This document shows positions 1 to 7,229 of a stretch of 22,906 bases of DNA, piece by piece. Position 1 is the stretch's first letter, and every line of letters begins with the position of its first letter. The DNA comes from JBOGUF01 sp050696075. GTDB lineage: Bacteria; Chloroflexota; Chloroflexia; Thermomicrobiales; UBA6265. Location: positions 1-22,906 of the forward strand of contig JBOGUF010000156.1 of assembly GCA_050696075.1 (NCBI GenBank). The letters run 5' to 3'. The notes beneath the pieces are model-generated. The model was not told the DNA's origin and searched no databases. It saw nothing but the letters and a program-made list of their open reading frames with translations. Made by a program: the position numbers and the translations under genes.

Positions 1-36
1 ATCCAGACCCTGGATGGCCGCCCGCCCTCGATCTAC

Positions 37-1017
37 CTACCGAGTGCCCGCTTCGGTGAGCGCGATCACCTGGGCGGCGTTCTCTTGGGTCACGAAGCCG
101 GGTCCGGTCATCAGCACCGGATTGGCGATCGTGTTCAGGTTGGTAGCGTGCAGCGTCAACAGCACGATCGGCAGATAGCCCTGGAGAAACTGCTGCTGGT
201 CGATGGCGAAGAGCATATCGCCGGCAACGATCGCCTCGAGCACGTCCGGCGAGAGGTCGAACGTGGCGAGCTGCACCGTGCCGAGCATGTCGGCAGCGCG
301 TAGCGCCTCCAGCGCCGGCGTCGCGCCGGTCGGCCCAAGCGCCAGGATGCCGTTGACTTCTTCGCCCGCGGTCACGGCCGCCTCGATCCGCTGCTGGGCG
401 CCGGTCGGGTCGTTGAGATCGACCTCAAGCACCTCGACCGTCCCGCCTGATTCAGCAAGGCCGTCCGTGAATCCCCGGCATCGCTCGTCGAGCGCGACGT
501 TACCGACCTCCTGATTGACGCAGACGGCGGTGGTCACACCGGCCTCGCCCATGCGCTGCCCGGCCCCCACGCCCGCCTCGTACTCGGTCTGCCCGACGTG
601 GGTCAGGACGCCGAGTTCCTCGGCCACGTCGCTGCCCGAGTTCATCGAGATCACCGGAATGCCGGCCTCGACGGCCGCCCGGATCGGATCGCCGAGCGCG
701 CTCGGGTCCGGCACCGAAACGACAAGTCCGTTCGGCTCCGAGGCGACAGCCGCGTCGATCAACTGCGCCATTGCCACCATGTCGAAGGTATCTGGCGCCT
801 GATATTCGACCGTGACGCCCATGTCTTCCCCGGCTTGGGTCACGCCGTTCTGGACGACCGACCAAAACGGGTCCGAGGCCTGCCCGTGCGAGACAACGAT
901 GAAGCGTAAGTCGGCCCGGGCCGGGATCTCCTCCTGGCCCCGCACGGCGCTCACCCCGGCGCCGAGGCCAACGAGCGTGAGACAAAGCAACGCCACCATG
1001 CTGATGGTGCGGTTCAT
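37..1017 (-). CDS. Sugar ABC transporter substrate-binding protein, ribose (Peripla_BP_4) type
   Basis: The 326-residue protein starts with a Sec-type signal peptide (short basic start, hydrophobic core at about residues 5-25, cleavage near VRGQ). It continues as a periplasmic-binding-protein fold of the RbsB group. Family-like segments are an N-terminal strand FIVVSHGQASDPFW, then GLVVSVPDPSAL, PVISMNSG near residue 120, a hinge-region GILALGPTGA, and the C-terminal FAIDQQQFLQGYLPIVLL, which matches the conserved Q-Q-GY block of sugar binders. The role is capture of a sugar outside the membrane for import. The ATG start follows an excellent AGGAGG at 6-7 bases. The partner permease and ATPase are not in the window and would lie to the left of base 1 if clustered. 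The ligand is unknown; length is normal for the family. Confidence 0.9.
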   Translation of the reverse strand: MNRTISMVALLCLTLVGLGAGVSAVRGQEEIPARADLRFIVVSHGQASDPFWSVVQNGVTQAGEDMGVTVEYQAPDTFDMVAMAQLIDAAVASEPNGLVVSVPDPSALGDPIRAAVEAGIPVISMNSGSDVAEELGVLTHVGQTEYEAGVGAGQRMGEAGVTTAVCVNQEVGNVALDERCRGFTDGLAESGGTVEVLEVDLNDPTGAQQRIEAAVTAGEEVNGILALGPTGATPALEALRAADMLGTVQLATFDLSPDVLEAIVAGDMLFAIDQQQFLQGYLPIVLLTLHATNLNTIANPVLMTGPGFVTQENAAQVIALTEAGTR

Positions 1018-1297
1018 TGCGCCCTCCTCTGATTATCTGTGCTGTGGACGACCCACGAGCGCCGCTGCCCGTGGGAGGAGGCTGCCGGCGATCGTCGCCG
1101 GCGCATACCTCGACGTTTCGGAGCCTCCGTCCTTCTGGTGGAACACCGACTGTTCACGCCACGGCCCTCCGCATCCCGCCGGCGACCGCCACGTTCCACC
1201 AGCTTTCGTGGCCGACCCCCGACCGCGGAAGATCCCATTGCCTTGTTGGTCGCGCCAGTATGCATCATTCGCCCGCAACAGCGCGAGACAATCGGCC
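1018..1297. other. Intergenic region with a perfect 8-bp hairpin
   Basis: No gene is supported here. Minus-strand frames are open but lack homology-like sequence and a ribosome site. It holds a perfect inverted repeat at 1084-1102 (GCCGGCGA, loop TCG, TCGCCGGC) about 67 bases upstream of the binding-protein start. There is no T-run, so it reads as an operator or mRNA structure rather than a terminator. Confidence 0.5.
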
Positions 1298-1843
1298 TCA
1301 GTCAGCCAGCATCCATCCAACGCGAGCAAGTATGTCCTTCGCAAGTTCCAGCGGTGCCGATGTGCCAGCGTCGACCACGAGGTCGCCGACCTCATTTCGC
1401 TCCATCAGTTCCGCCAACTCCACCGCCCGCGCCAGGTGCCATCCAAGCCCAGACCCAGACTCCCGATTGTGCAGACGATGAGCAGTCGTGCGTGCATCCG
1501 CAACCAGACGCACCACGACGATCTCGGCTCCCGGAATCGCCGCTCGATAGCCTGACAACTCCGGCGACTCGACGACGTCGGCCAGCACAAGGCACCGCGC
1601 CCCGGTCGCCAAACAATTCGCCCAGACGGCGGCCAGGTTCGTCAACCCCAATCGGACGTGAAATCGATCGTCGGCTGGCCGCGGGAAGCTGCATCGCAGT
1701 GCGTCCATATCAACGAACGCATGCGGAATTCGCGCTTCTTCGAGCCACTCCGAGATCGCTCCCGCCACCGTCGTCTTCCCCACCCCCACCGATCCGGTGA
1801 CAATGAGGACCGGGACCGTCTCTAATTCAGGTTGTCGAACCAC
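1298..1843 (-). CDS. Small P-loop ATPase / kinase-like protein (AAA_33-like)
   Basis: The product is about 181 residues. A Walker A motif GSVGVGKTT lies at residues 17-25, after a beta strand VPVLIVT. A hydrophobic strand CLVLADVVE follows in the middle, then IVVVRLVADARTTAHRLHNRE, which resembles the arginine-bearing lid of nucleoside or antibiotic kinases. This layout fits small P-loop kinases (gluconate, adenylylsulfate or chloramphenicol-phosphotransferase-like). The substrate cannot be assigned. The frame opens at a GTG at 1864, but the GTG at 1843 has AAAGGA seven bases upstream, so I chose 1843. It is divergent from the amidohydrolase gene, and 280 bases separate it from the downstream sugar-binding protein. 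Confidence 0.75.
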   Translation of the reverse strand: MVRQPELETVPVLIVTGSVGVGKTTVAGAISEWLEEARIPHAFVDMDALRCSFPRPADDRFHVRLGLTNLAAVWANCLATGARCLVLADVVESPELSGYRAAIPGAEIVVVRLVADARTTAHRLHNRESGSGLGWHLARAVELAELMERNEVGDLVVDAGTSAPLELAKDILARVGWMLAD

Positions 1844-1867
1844 GAGACCATCCTTTCTCTCCACTCC

Positions 1868-1902
1868 GTCATGCCTCGACGGACCCCGAAGCTCGGCATG
1901 AC
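1868..1902. repeat. Inverted repeat, 8-bp arms
   Basis: GTCATGCC at 1868-1875 and GGCATGAC at 1895-1902 are perfect reverse complements around a 19-base loop, in the gap between two divergent genes. The composition (GTCATGCC, CTCGG, ATGAC) recalls the intergenic repeat at 20791-20903, so this may be a degenerate relative. There is no T-run. Confidence 0.5.
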
Positions 1903-1978
1903 AAGGGAGAATAGTGGCTCGGCATAAAGGAGCTCTTCATCGACGATCTCATCAACGGATAGAAGAGAGGAAGACGCG

Positions 1979-2860
1979 ATGATCATCGACGTGCATACGC
2001 ATACGCCGCGCTTTCGCGACGCCATTCCGGACGACGTCGGCCCGCGAGTCGAAACGAAGTGGAGCCCCGGCCAGGCCCGTCCCGTGGTCTACACCTGGGA
2101 CGAGTACCTCGCGGCGCTGGCGCCGGTCGACCGCGCTATCTGTTTCAACATCGCCGCCGACCCACGCGGCCCCGGCCTGGTCGACGAGCCTTACGTCGTG
2201 CCAACCCCGGCCGTCAACGACGAGACCGCCGCCTTTGTCAACGCCCACCCCGACAAATTCATCGGCTTCCTGACCGTCCACCCGGCCGATCCGCACGCGC
2301 TCGACGAGATGGAGCGCGGCGCCCAAGACCTGAAACTGCGCGGCGTCAAGCTCGGCCCTAACTATCAGAACTTCGATCCCCTTGGCAAGGAGGCGTTCCG
2401 CGTCTACCGCTACGCCGAGGACCACCGCTTGCCCGTTTTGTTCCACCAGGGCACCTCCCCGGTCCGCTTCGCCGACGTCGACTTCGCTCACCCTCGGCAC
2501 ATGGACCGCATCGCGTCAGCCTTTCCCAACCTGACCGTGATCATGGCGCACATCGGCCACCCCTGGCAGATCGACTGCATCGCGGTCGTCCGCAAGCACC
2601 CCAACCTCTGGGCCGATGTCTCCGGCTCCGTCCTGCGCCCCTGGGGCCACTATCAGGCGATGGTCGCCGCGATGGAGTGGGGCGTCCTCGACAAGCTCCT
2701 CTTCGGCTCTGACTTTCCCGCCTCGACCCCCGAAGAGACCATGGCCCTCCTACGCAACGTCAACGCCCCGGCGGAAGGCGCCTGCCTCCCCCGCATTCCG
2801 GAGCGGAAAATCGAAGAAATCATCGCGCGGGACAGCCTGGCGTTGCTTGGACTGGACTGA
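1979..2860 (+). CDS. Amidohydrolase family protein (Amidohydro_2 / TIM-barrel metal hydrolase)
   Basis: A 293-residue protein of normal length for Amidohydro_2. The N-terminal metal-binding HxH is VHTH at residues 5-8. Further family marks are GVKLGPNYQNFDP, a histidine in LPVLFHQG, AHIGHPW, and the late metal aspartate in LLFGSDFPAS. The C-terminus ends in IIARDSLALLGL, the usual closing helix. Relatives include 2-pyrone-4,6-dicarboxylate hydrolases, ACMSD-like decarboxylases and many unassigned metal hydrolases; the substrate is not readable. The enzyme looks cytoplasmic. The start is firm: ATG with AGAGGAAG at a short distance. It seems monocistronic, with a P-loop ATPase divergent on its left and a long gap on its right. 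Confidence 0.92.
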   Translation: MIIDVHTHTPRFRDAIPDDVGPRVETKWSPGQARPVVYTWDEYLAALAPVDRAICFNIAADPRGPGLVDEPYVVPTPAVNDETAAFVNAHPDKFIGFLTVHPADPHALDEMERGAQDLKLRGVKLGPNYQNFDPLGKEAFRVYRYAEDHRLPVLFHQGTSPVRFADVDFAHPRHMDRIASAFPNLTVIMAHIGHPWQIDCIAVVRKHPNLWADVSGSVLRPWGHYQAMVAAMEWGVLDKLLFGSDFPASTPEETMALLRNVNAPAEGACLPRIPERKIEEIIARDSLALLGLD

Positions 2861-3134
2861 GTGGTATCGGTTGCTGAGCTGGGGAGCGCGGGGCAGTTGA
2901 TGGGCGGCGCGGGGCCACCGAAACCGCGGGCAGTCGCCGGCGCGGGACCCGACGTGCGCGAACTGACGGCGAGCCGCCTGGCTCTCGGTCGCCATCGAGG
3001 GGACCGTCTGCTGGCTGGGCGAAGTCGACACGCACCAGGCCGCAAGAGACGTCCCCTCGCTTTTCCCCCGCCAACTGTCGCGGACCTATTCGAACGAGAT
3101 CATTGTGCGAGTGGGCCAGAGGCCAGCGCCCGCG
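2861..3134. other. Non-coding region with a large imperfect stem-loop
   Basis: No supported gene. A long plus-strand frame through here runs into the tRNA and has no recognisable protein features. The stretch 2996-3009 pairs with 3047-3059 (CGAGGGGA-CGTCT arms, one bulged C) around a 37-base loop that can itself pair CTGG with CCAG. CTTTTCC follows on the plus strand. It could be the terminator of the amidohydrolase gene, but it lies about 135 bases after that stop. Confidence 0.45.
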
Positions 3135-3338
3135 TCACGCACTTCCTGGCGGGGGCTGGTCCCGCTCGCGCCTTTCCTGATCCCGTTGACGGCTGGCGGC
3201 CCCCCAGGCTTGATCCTCTTCGCTCAGTTGCGCGTCGCGATGGTCTTCGCGCTCCTGGAGGTAATCTCGAGGCGCGGCTGGTGGGGCGGGTCGATCGTCG
3301 GTGCGGCGGCGGAGCCGGTCCAAGAGGCGGCGCAGCAT
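3135..3338 (-). CDS. Small charged hypothetical protein (67 aa)
   Basis: I do not recognise a family. The reading frame opens earlier, but the ATG at 3338 has a near-ideal GGAGGT six bases upstream, which is the main reason to believe it is a gene. The 67-residue product begins with a leucine/arginine-rich amphipathic helix (MLRRLLDRLRRR). A Pro/Ala linker follows, then a strongly charged helical tail rich in Glu, Asp, Arg and Gln (about residues 24-60). There is no signal peptide or membrane segment. It is followed by non-coding DNA, and the tRNA-Leu gene lies 213 bases upstream on the same strand. Such short polar proteins can be misread GC-rich noise, so confidence is moderate. Confidence 0.45.
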   Translation of the reverse strand: MLRRLLDRLRRRTDDRPAPPAAPRDYLQEREDHRDAQLSEEDQAWGAASRQRDQERRERDQPPPGSA

Positions 3339-3551
3339 GGTGGGACCTCCAGGTGATCGGCGCGGTCCTCGGCCGAACCCGAGAACGGGAGCAGCATCAT
3401 AGCCGCCGCATACCCTTCGGTCAAACTGCAGAAAGGCGAAGGACGCCGAGCCGGAGCCCGAGGCCATTCCGAACAAGGCCGCATCCTAACCGCCACGCGG
3501 CAAACTTCCCGCCCAGAATCCAAAACCCTCCTATTCAAGCCAGTTTCTCGG
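3339..3551. other. Intergenic region downstream of tRNA-Leu
   Basis: This 213-base stretch lies between the tRNA 3' end and the small minus-strand gene. I see no clear terminator hairpin with a T-run and no coding signal. Confidence 0.4.
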
Positions 3552-3638
3552 TGGTGCCGGGTAAGGGACTCGAACCCTTACAGCCTTGCGGCCACCGGCT
3601 CCTAAGGCCGGCGTGTCTGCCAATTCCACCAACCCGGC
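3552..3638 (-). tRNA. tRNA-Leu (anticodon UAG)
   Basis: Read on the minus strand, the molecule has a 7-bp acceptor stem GCCGGGT/ACCCGGC and discriminator A. The anticodon stem CCGGC/GCCGG encloses loop CTTAGGA (anticodon TAG, reading CUA and other CUN codons). A long class II variable arm is built from GGCCGCAAGGCT, and the T arm is AAGGG-TTCGAGT-CCCTT. The 3' CCA is encoded in the DNA at 3552-3554. The long variable arm plus the UAG anticodon fit leucine. It stands alone, with no neighbouring tRNA. Confidence 0.97.
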
Positions 3639-3659
3639 ATGAGGATCACGTGGTAGTCA

Positions 3660-3689
3660 ATTTTACGCCGGTCCAAGTATGGGTGACAA
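3660..3689 (-). promoter_or_regulatory. Promoter candidate for tRNA-Leu
   Basis: On the minus strand, TTGTCA (3684-3689) and TAAAAT (3660-3665) are each one base off the sigma-70 consensus. They are separated by 18 bases, and the -10 ends about 21 bases before the mature tRNA 5' end. Confidence 0.55.
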
Positions 3690-3702
3690 CGATCCAGTCC
3701 CA

Positions 3703-3730
3703 TTGACGTTCACCGTTCGGGCCGTACAAT
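3703..3730 (+). promoter_or_regulatory. Sigma-70-like promoter candidate for the Tat-exported protein
   Basis: TTGACG (3703-3708), a 16-base spacer and TACAAT (3725-3730) form a near-consensus promoter. It points at the gene starting at 3784, with a predicted leader of about 45 bases. It also argues against the upstream GTG at 3679 as the real start. Confidence 0.6.
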
Positions 3731-3783
3731 GCTGTGCAGAGACAGTCAGGCAAAACCCGTGGGTTCCGAAGGCGAGCGCTGCC

Positions 3784-4641
3784 ATGATGACGCCGATCGA
3801 TGCGCCTCAACAGACACGCCAGGTTGCGATCCAGTATCGAGACCAGCGGCTAAGCCGCCGGCGTCTCGTTGGATCATCGATAGCCGCAACCGGACTCGTT
3901 GTCGTTGCGTCGGTAGAGCGACGGGCAGGCTCCGCGCCGGCTTCGGATACGCCGGCCGCGACCGAGGCGTTGGACGTCATAACCACCGACGCCGCACTCC
4001 GCGAGTACGCCGGCCGGTCCGTCCGCGACCTCATGCGAGTTCGCCGGGATCGCCCGGACGAGTGGCAAACGGCCGAGCTCGCCGGCGAAAAGCCGGAACA
4101 TCGATTCGACCTCCGTGCCCGCGTGTTGGGGAATACGGCGGCGATCGAATCGACCTTCCTCTTGCACGGTGAGCCCGCCCGCGTCCTCCATCTCACCGTC
4201 AACGACGACCTTGCTGACCATCGCCTCTGGCTCAGCAAGGACTACCTGCACCTCGATCTTGGACGCACGCTCTTTCCCCAACACAATGTGCCGGAGGCGT
4301 ACACCGATCAACTTTGGTTTGCCACGTTTCCCGTGGGCTCCCTGACGCCGGAGGTCGCGGCCCAACCGTCGTACACCTACCACCGGGAGAGCGGATTCCT
4401 CGGCCTCCCGCTTACAGCCGATTTCCGGTACGAGTTCCGCTGGCAGACCTACCCCGACGGCATCAGCCGTGACTACCACACGGTCTGGTATCGTGACAAC
4501 GACGTCGTGGCGGAACTCTCCGAGTCGGTTTTTCCGTCACGAGGGGACGGGCTCATCCTCCCCTTGCCCATCTCGGTCTACCTCGAAACGTCGGCCATGG
4601 CCTGCTGCACGGCCAAGGCAAACGAATGGGCCTGCTGTTGA
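3784..4641 (+). CDS. Tat-exported protein of unknown function (possibly frameshifted at the 3' end)
   Basis: I do not recognise a family. From the ATG at 3784 the product is 285 residues. The frame is open from 3679, but the promoter at 3703-3730 lies inside that extension. A twin-arginine signal is visible: SRRRLVG near residue 24, then a hydrophobic stretch SSIAATGLVVVAS and an Ala/Pro-rich mature start. The body has many aromatic beta-like segments (YTYHRES, FRYEFRWQTYPDG, YHTVWYRDN) and looks like an exported beta-rich domain. The last 16 residues contain four cysteines (ACC...ACC), although the rest from residue 1 has none. A one-base shift near 4600 gives a cysteine-free end that stops at 4667 and overlaps the next gene as ATGA. 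The neighbour downstream is an M20 peptidase. Confidence 0.7.
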   Translation: MMTPIDAPQQTRQVAIQYRDQRLSRRRLVGSSIAATGLVVVASVERRAGSAPASDTPAATEALDVITTDAALREYAGRSVRDLMRVRRDRPDEWQTAELAGEKPEHRFDLRARVLGNTAAIESTFLLHGEPARVLHLTVNDDLADHRLWLSKDYLHLDLGRTLFPQHNVPEAYTDQLWFATFPVGSLTPEVAAQPSYTYHRESGFLGLPLTADFRYEFRWQTYPDGISRDYHTVWYRDNDVVAELSESVFPSRGDGLILPLPISVYLETSAMACCTAKANEWACC

Positions 4642-4669
4642 ACCCGGCCACCGCCAACCAGGAATGAGC

Positions 4670-6013
4670 ATGACGATCGACTGGGTTGCTGCCGCCCGCG
4701 AGGTCACCGACCACCTGCAAGCGCTGCTCCGCTTCGACACGACCAATCCGCCTGGTAACGAGAGCATCGCCGCCGACTACCTGGCCGCCACTCTGCACCG
4801 CGAGGGCATCGAATCGCGGATCGTCGAAAGCACACCCGGCCGGGGCAATCTGGTCGCCCGCCTCCGCGCGGACAACCCGTCCGCTCGCCCGTTACTGCTG
4901 ATGGGCCACACCGACGTCGTCGGCGTCGAGCGCGACCAGTGGACCCACGACCCGTTCAGCGGCGACCTCGACGACGGCTTCCTCTGGGGTCGCGGCGCGC
5001 TCGACATGAAGGGTCAGGTCGCCGCCGAATTAGTCACCGTTCTTCTGCTCAAGCGCGGCGGCGTCCGGCTCGAACGCGACGTCATCTTCGCCGCCTTTGC
5101 CGACGAAGAGACGGGCGGCCGGCACGGTGCGGCCTGGGTATGGGACCATCACCGCGACTTAATCGACGCCGAATTCGCGATCAACGAAGGCGGCGGTTGG
5201 CCCGCCACCATCGGCCGCCGCCGCTTCTATCTCTGCCAGGTCGGTGAAAAGGGCGCCGCCCGACTGCGCCTCACCGCCCGCGCCGAACCGGGCCATGCCT
5301 CGGTGCCGCTCGACGACACGGCGATGGCTCGCCTCGGCCAGGCCCTCGTCCGCCTCCACCATTGGCAGCCGCCGACGATCATCTGCCGTAGCGTCCACCA
5401 AATGCTGGAGACCGTCGCCGAGGCGTTCGGCCCGGACGGGTCGGCCATGATCCGCCGCATCCTCGCCAACCCGTCGTGGGAGGCGTTGCGTGCACTGCCG
5501 CTCGACGACGAATACCGGCGCATGCTCCGCGCTACCACCCGCAACACCGCGGTTCCTACGATCGTCCGCGGCGGCCACCGCATCAACGTCATTCCGTCGG
5601 AAGTCGTGCTCGACGTCGACGGGCGGATTTTGCCGGGTGAGGAACCCGAGGCGTGGCGCCGGCAAGTCCAGGAGGTCGTCGGCGATCAGGTCGAGGTCAC
5701 GCTCCTTTCCCGCGAGTCTGGCATCGAGGCTGACCCCGCCTCGCCCCTCTTCGATGCCATCGCCGAGACGATGACGGAACTCGACCCTGGCTCCGCCGTC
5801 GCTCCATACCTCACCTCCGGCGGCACCGACGCCCGCCACCTGCCGGACGTCAAGGTCTACGGCTTCTTCCCCATCGGACCGAATGACCGCACGGCTCTCT
5901 ACGGCACGCTGGTCCACGGCCACGACGAACGCATCGCCATCGACGACCTTGCCTTCAGCAACCGCTTTCTCTACGACCTCGTCGTCCGCTTTTGCGGAGC
6001 TTTGGTCACCTGA
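4670..6013 (+). CDS. M20-family metallopeptidase (ArgE/DapE/ACY1-like)
   Basis: A 447-residue di-zinc amidohydrolase/peptidase of the M20 group, which removes acyl groups or cleaves dipeptide-like amides in the cytoplasm. Motifs in order: MGHTDVV (metal His80, Asp82), WGRGALDMKG (bridging Asp112), DEETGG (catalytic and metal Glu near 146-147), INEGGG near 170, a dimerisation-domain stretch GHRINVIPSEVVLDVDGRI, GGTDARHLP, and a C-terminal metal His in VHGHDERI near 416. All key residues are present. Two ATGs are in frame at 4664 and 4670; AGGA sits six bases before the second, so I chose 4670. It follows the Tat protein by 28 bases and may be coupled to it. A second member of the same subfamily lies at 18423. 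The exact substrate is open. Confidence 0.93.
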   Translation: MTIDWVAAAREVTDHLQALLRFDTTNPPGNESIAADYLAATLHREGIESRIVESTPGRGNLVARLRADNPSARPLLLMGHTDVVGVERDQWTHDPFSGDLDDGFLWGRGALDMKGQVAAELVTVLLLKRGGVRLERDVIFAAFADEETGGRHGAAWVWDHHRDLIDAEFAINEGGGWPATIGRRRFYLCQVGEKGAARLRLTARAEPGHASVPLDDTAMARLGQALVRLHHWQPPTIICRSVHQMLETVAEAFGPDGSAMIRRILANPSWEALRALPLDDEYRRMLRATTRNTAVPTIVRGGHRINVIPSEVVLDVDGRILPGEEPEAWRRQVQEVVGDQVEVTLLSRESGIEADPASPLFDAIAETMTELDPGSAVAPYLTSGGTDARHLPDVKVYGFFPIGPNDRTALYGTLVHGHDERIAIDDLAFSNRFLYDLVVRFCGALVT

Positions 6014-6150
6014 GGCGCGACGGCCAGGTCCACGAAAACGCCGACAAAGGCCACGACCACCAGTCCGGCGAAGATCACCGCAAACCGTTCGGCATCGCCG
6101 TTCGAACGCACAGCCCTTCCGTTCGCGACGATGCCCGCGCTGAGGATCAT
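5971..6150 (-). CDS. Possible 59-aa single-span membrane protein
   Basis: A short minus-strand frame begins at an ATG at 6150 with a stop two codons upstream, so this is the first possible start. Residues 23-47 form a strong hydrophobic segment (AVIFAGLVVVAFVGVFVDLAVA) followed by a Lys/Arg-rich tail, which would place the tail in the cytoplasm. No Shine-Dalgarno is visible. The last 43 bases lie opposite the 3' end of the M20 gene. Hydrophobic runs can arise by chance opposite GC-rich sequence, so this is weak. Confidence 0.22.
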   Translation of the reverse strand: MILSAGIVANGRAVRSNGDAERFAVIFAGLVVVAFVGVFVDLAVAPQVTKAPQKRTTRS

Positions 6151-6288
6151 GCCGCACTATTGACGCACGCCGTCACACGCCCCTATCATCGGCCCGCATC
6201 GCCGTCGTCGACAGCACATCGTCGGTCACCTCGCCAGGCGGGCCTTGGCGTCCAGGGTGGAGACGACGCGGTCTGGAAGGACGAAGAC
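6014..6288. other. Intergenic region with promoter and aldolase leader
   Basis: No plus-strand gene. It holds the promoter candidate at 6160-6189 and an apparent leader of about 90 bases before the aldolase start. Its left half overlaps the weak minus-strand small ORF at 5971-6150. Confidence 0.45.
6160..6189 (+). promoter_or_regulatory. Sigma-70-like promoter candidate for the aldolase/ABC/kinase operon
   Basis: TTGACG (6160-6165), an 18-base spacer and TATCAT (6184-6189) each match five of six consensus bases. It is placed about 100 bases ahead of the aldolase GTG and is the only good promoter seen ahead of the 6289-13859 gene run. Confidence 0.5.
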
Positions 6289-7083
6289 GTGAGCGGTTCC
6301 CAGGTGCGATTGGGTCGTCTCTTCAACCGGGAAAGCGGCCGGTCATTCATCGCTGCCATCGACCACGGTCTCACCCTCGGCGTGCCGCGCGGCGCCGAGC
6401 GGGTGATTGAGACGGTCGAAGCCGTGGTCAGTGGCGGACCCGACGCGGTCCTTCTGTCCCCCGGTGTGATGGAGAAATCGAGCCACCTCTTCGCCTTCCG
6501 CGGCGCGCCGGCGACTATCCTCCGGTGTGACTTCATCGTCGCCGAACCGCTTTGGCCACGGTTCGGCGAGGGGCATCGCGTCATCGTCTCCCCGGCCGAT
6601 GCGGCTGCAATGGGCGCCGACGCGGTGATCATGTTCCTAATGGTCGGCGCGAGCAGCGGAGAGATGTTTGCCGACAACGTCGAGGCAGTGGCCCGCGCTG
6701 CCCAGGAGGCGCACGGGGTCGGCTTGCCGCTCATCGTCGAGGCAGTCCTCTGGAGTCAGCGAGAGGAGGACAAGCGGGATCCGGACATGCTGGCCTTCGG
6801 TTGTCGAGTCGCCGCCGAACTCGGCGCGGATGGGTTGAAGACGGAGTACACCGGCGACCGGATTTCGATGGCGCGGGTGATCGAGGGCTGCCCGGCGCCG
6901 GTGCTCGTGCTTGGCGGTCCAAAGACGACCTCCGCGACATCTCTGATCGAGGCGACTCGTGCCGCGATGGAGGCGGGCGCGAAGGGCGTCGTCTATGGCC
7001 GAAACGTGTGGCAAGCGGACGATCCGATCGCCATCTCGCGCCAGTTGCGCGAGCTCATCCATGGGGGTGCCGCCGTCCCATAG
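6289..7083 (+). CDS. Class I aldolase, DhnA/FbaB/LsrF type
   Basis: A 264-residue TIM-barrel protein of the DeoC/FbaB/LacD superfamily, where a lysine forms a Schiff base with a phospho-ketose or related substrate. Seen in sequence: start-region LGRLFNRESGRSFIAAIDHG (residues 8-27, the hallmark DHG), PLIVEA near 147-152, the Schiff-base region DGLKTEYTGD with Lys184, the phosphate-binding VLVLGGPKT, and a closing YGRNVWQADDP that mirrors LsrF and archaeal FBP aldolases. The frame is open from 5992, but the GTG at 6289 has GGAAGG eight bases upstream and gives the family's usual length. It heads a transporter and kinase gene run, so it probably cleaves the phosphorylated sugar produced by those kinases (inference). 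FBP aldolase, LsrF-like thiolase or another aldolase remain possible. Confidence 0.87.
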   Translation: MSGSQVRLGRLFNRESGRSFIAAIDHGLTLGVPRGAERVIETVEAVVSGGPDAVLLSPGVMEKSSHLFAFRGAPATILRCDFIVAEPLWPRFGEGHRVIVSPADAAAMGADAVIMFLMVGASSGEMFADNVEAVARAAQEAHGVGLPLIVEAVLWSQREEDKRDPDMLAFGCRVAAELGADGLKTEYTGDRISMARVIEGCPAPVLVLGGPKTTSATSLIEATRAAMEAGAKGVVYGRNVWQADDPIAISRQLRELIHGGAAVP

Positions 7084-7229
7084 CGTGTCAGATGGGCGGC
7101 GCCCTGTCGCGCCACTCGGTCCCGCGGCGAGGGTCGGGTGCGTGTTCGATCCAACGGCGTGGCGGCCGCGAGGGCGGTCGCCGACAACACCGCTAGTTCA
7201 CCGGTATCGCTCAGAAAGGAGCTGGAACG

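Noticed and set aside
1033..1395. Minus-strand frame of 120 codons downstream of the P-loop ATPase
   Set aside because: It contains a passage that looks somewhat protein-like (LTEADCLALLRANDAYW) but overlaps the ATPase end in another frame and lacks a start signal; not enough to call a gene or a frameshifted extension.
2861..3706. Plus-strand open frame of 281 codons
   Set aside because: It runs through the tRNA-Leu gene and both promoter boxes, has no ribosome site, and its sequence is Arg/Pro/Gly-rich noise.
5159..6157. Minus-strand open frame of 332 codons
   Set aside because: It mirrors the M20 gene in antisense, with no domain-like motifs.
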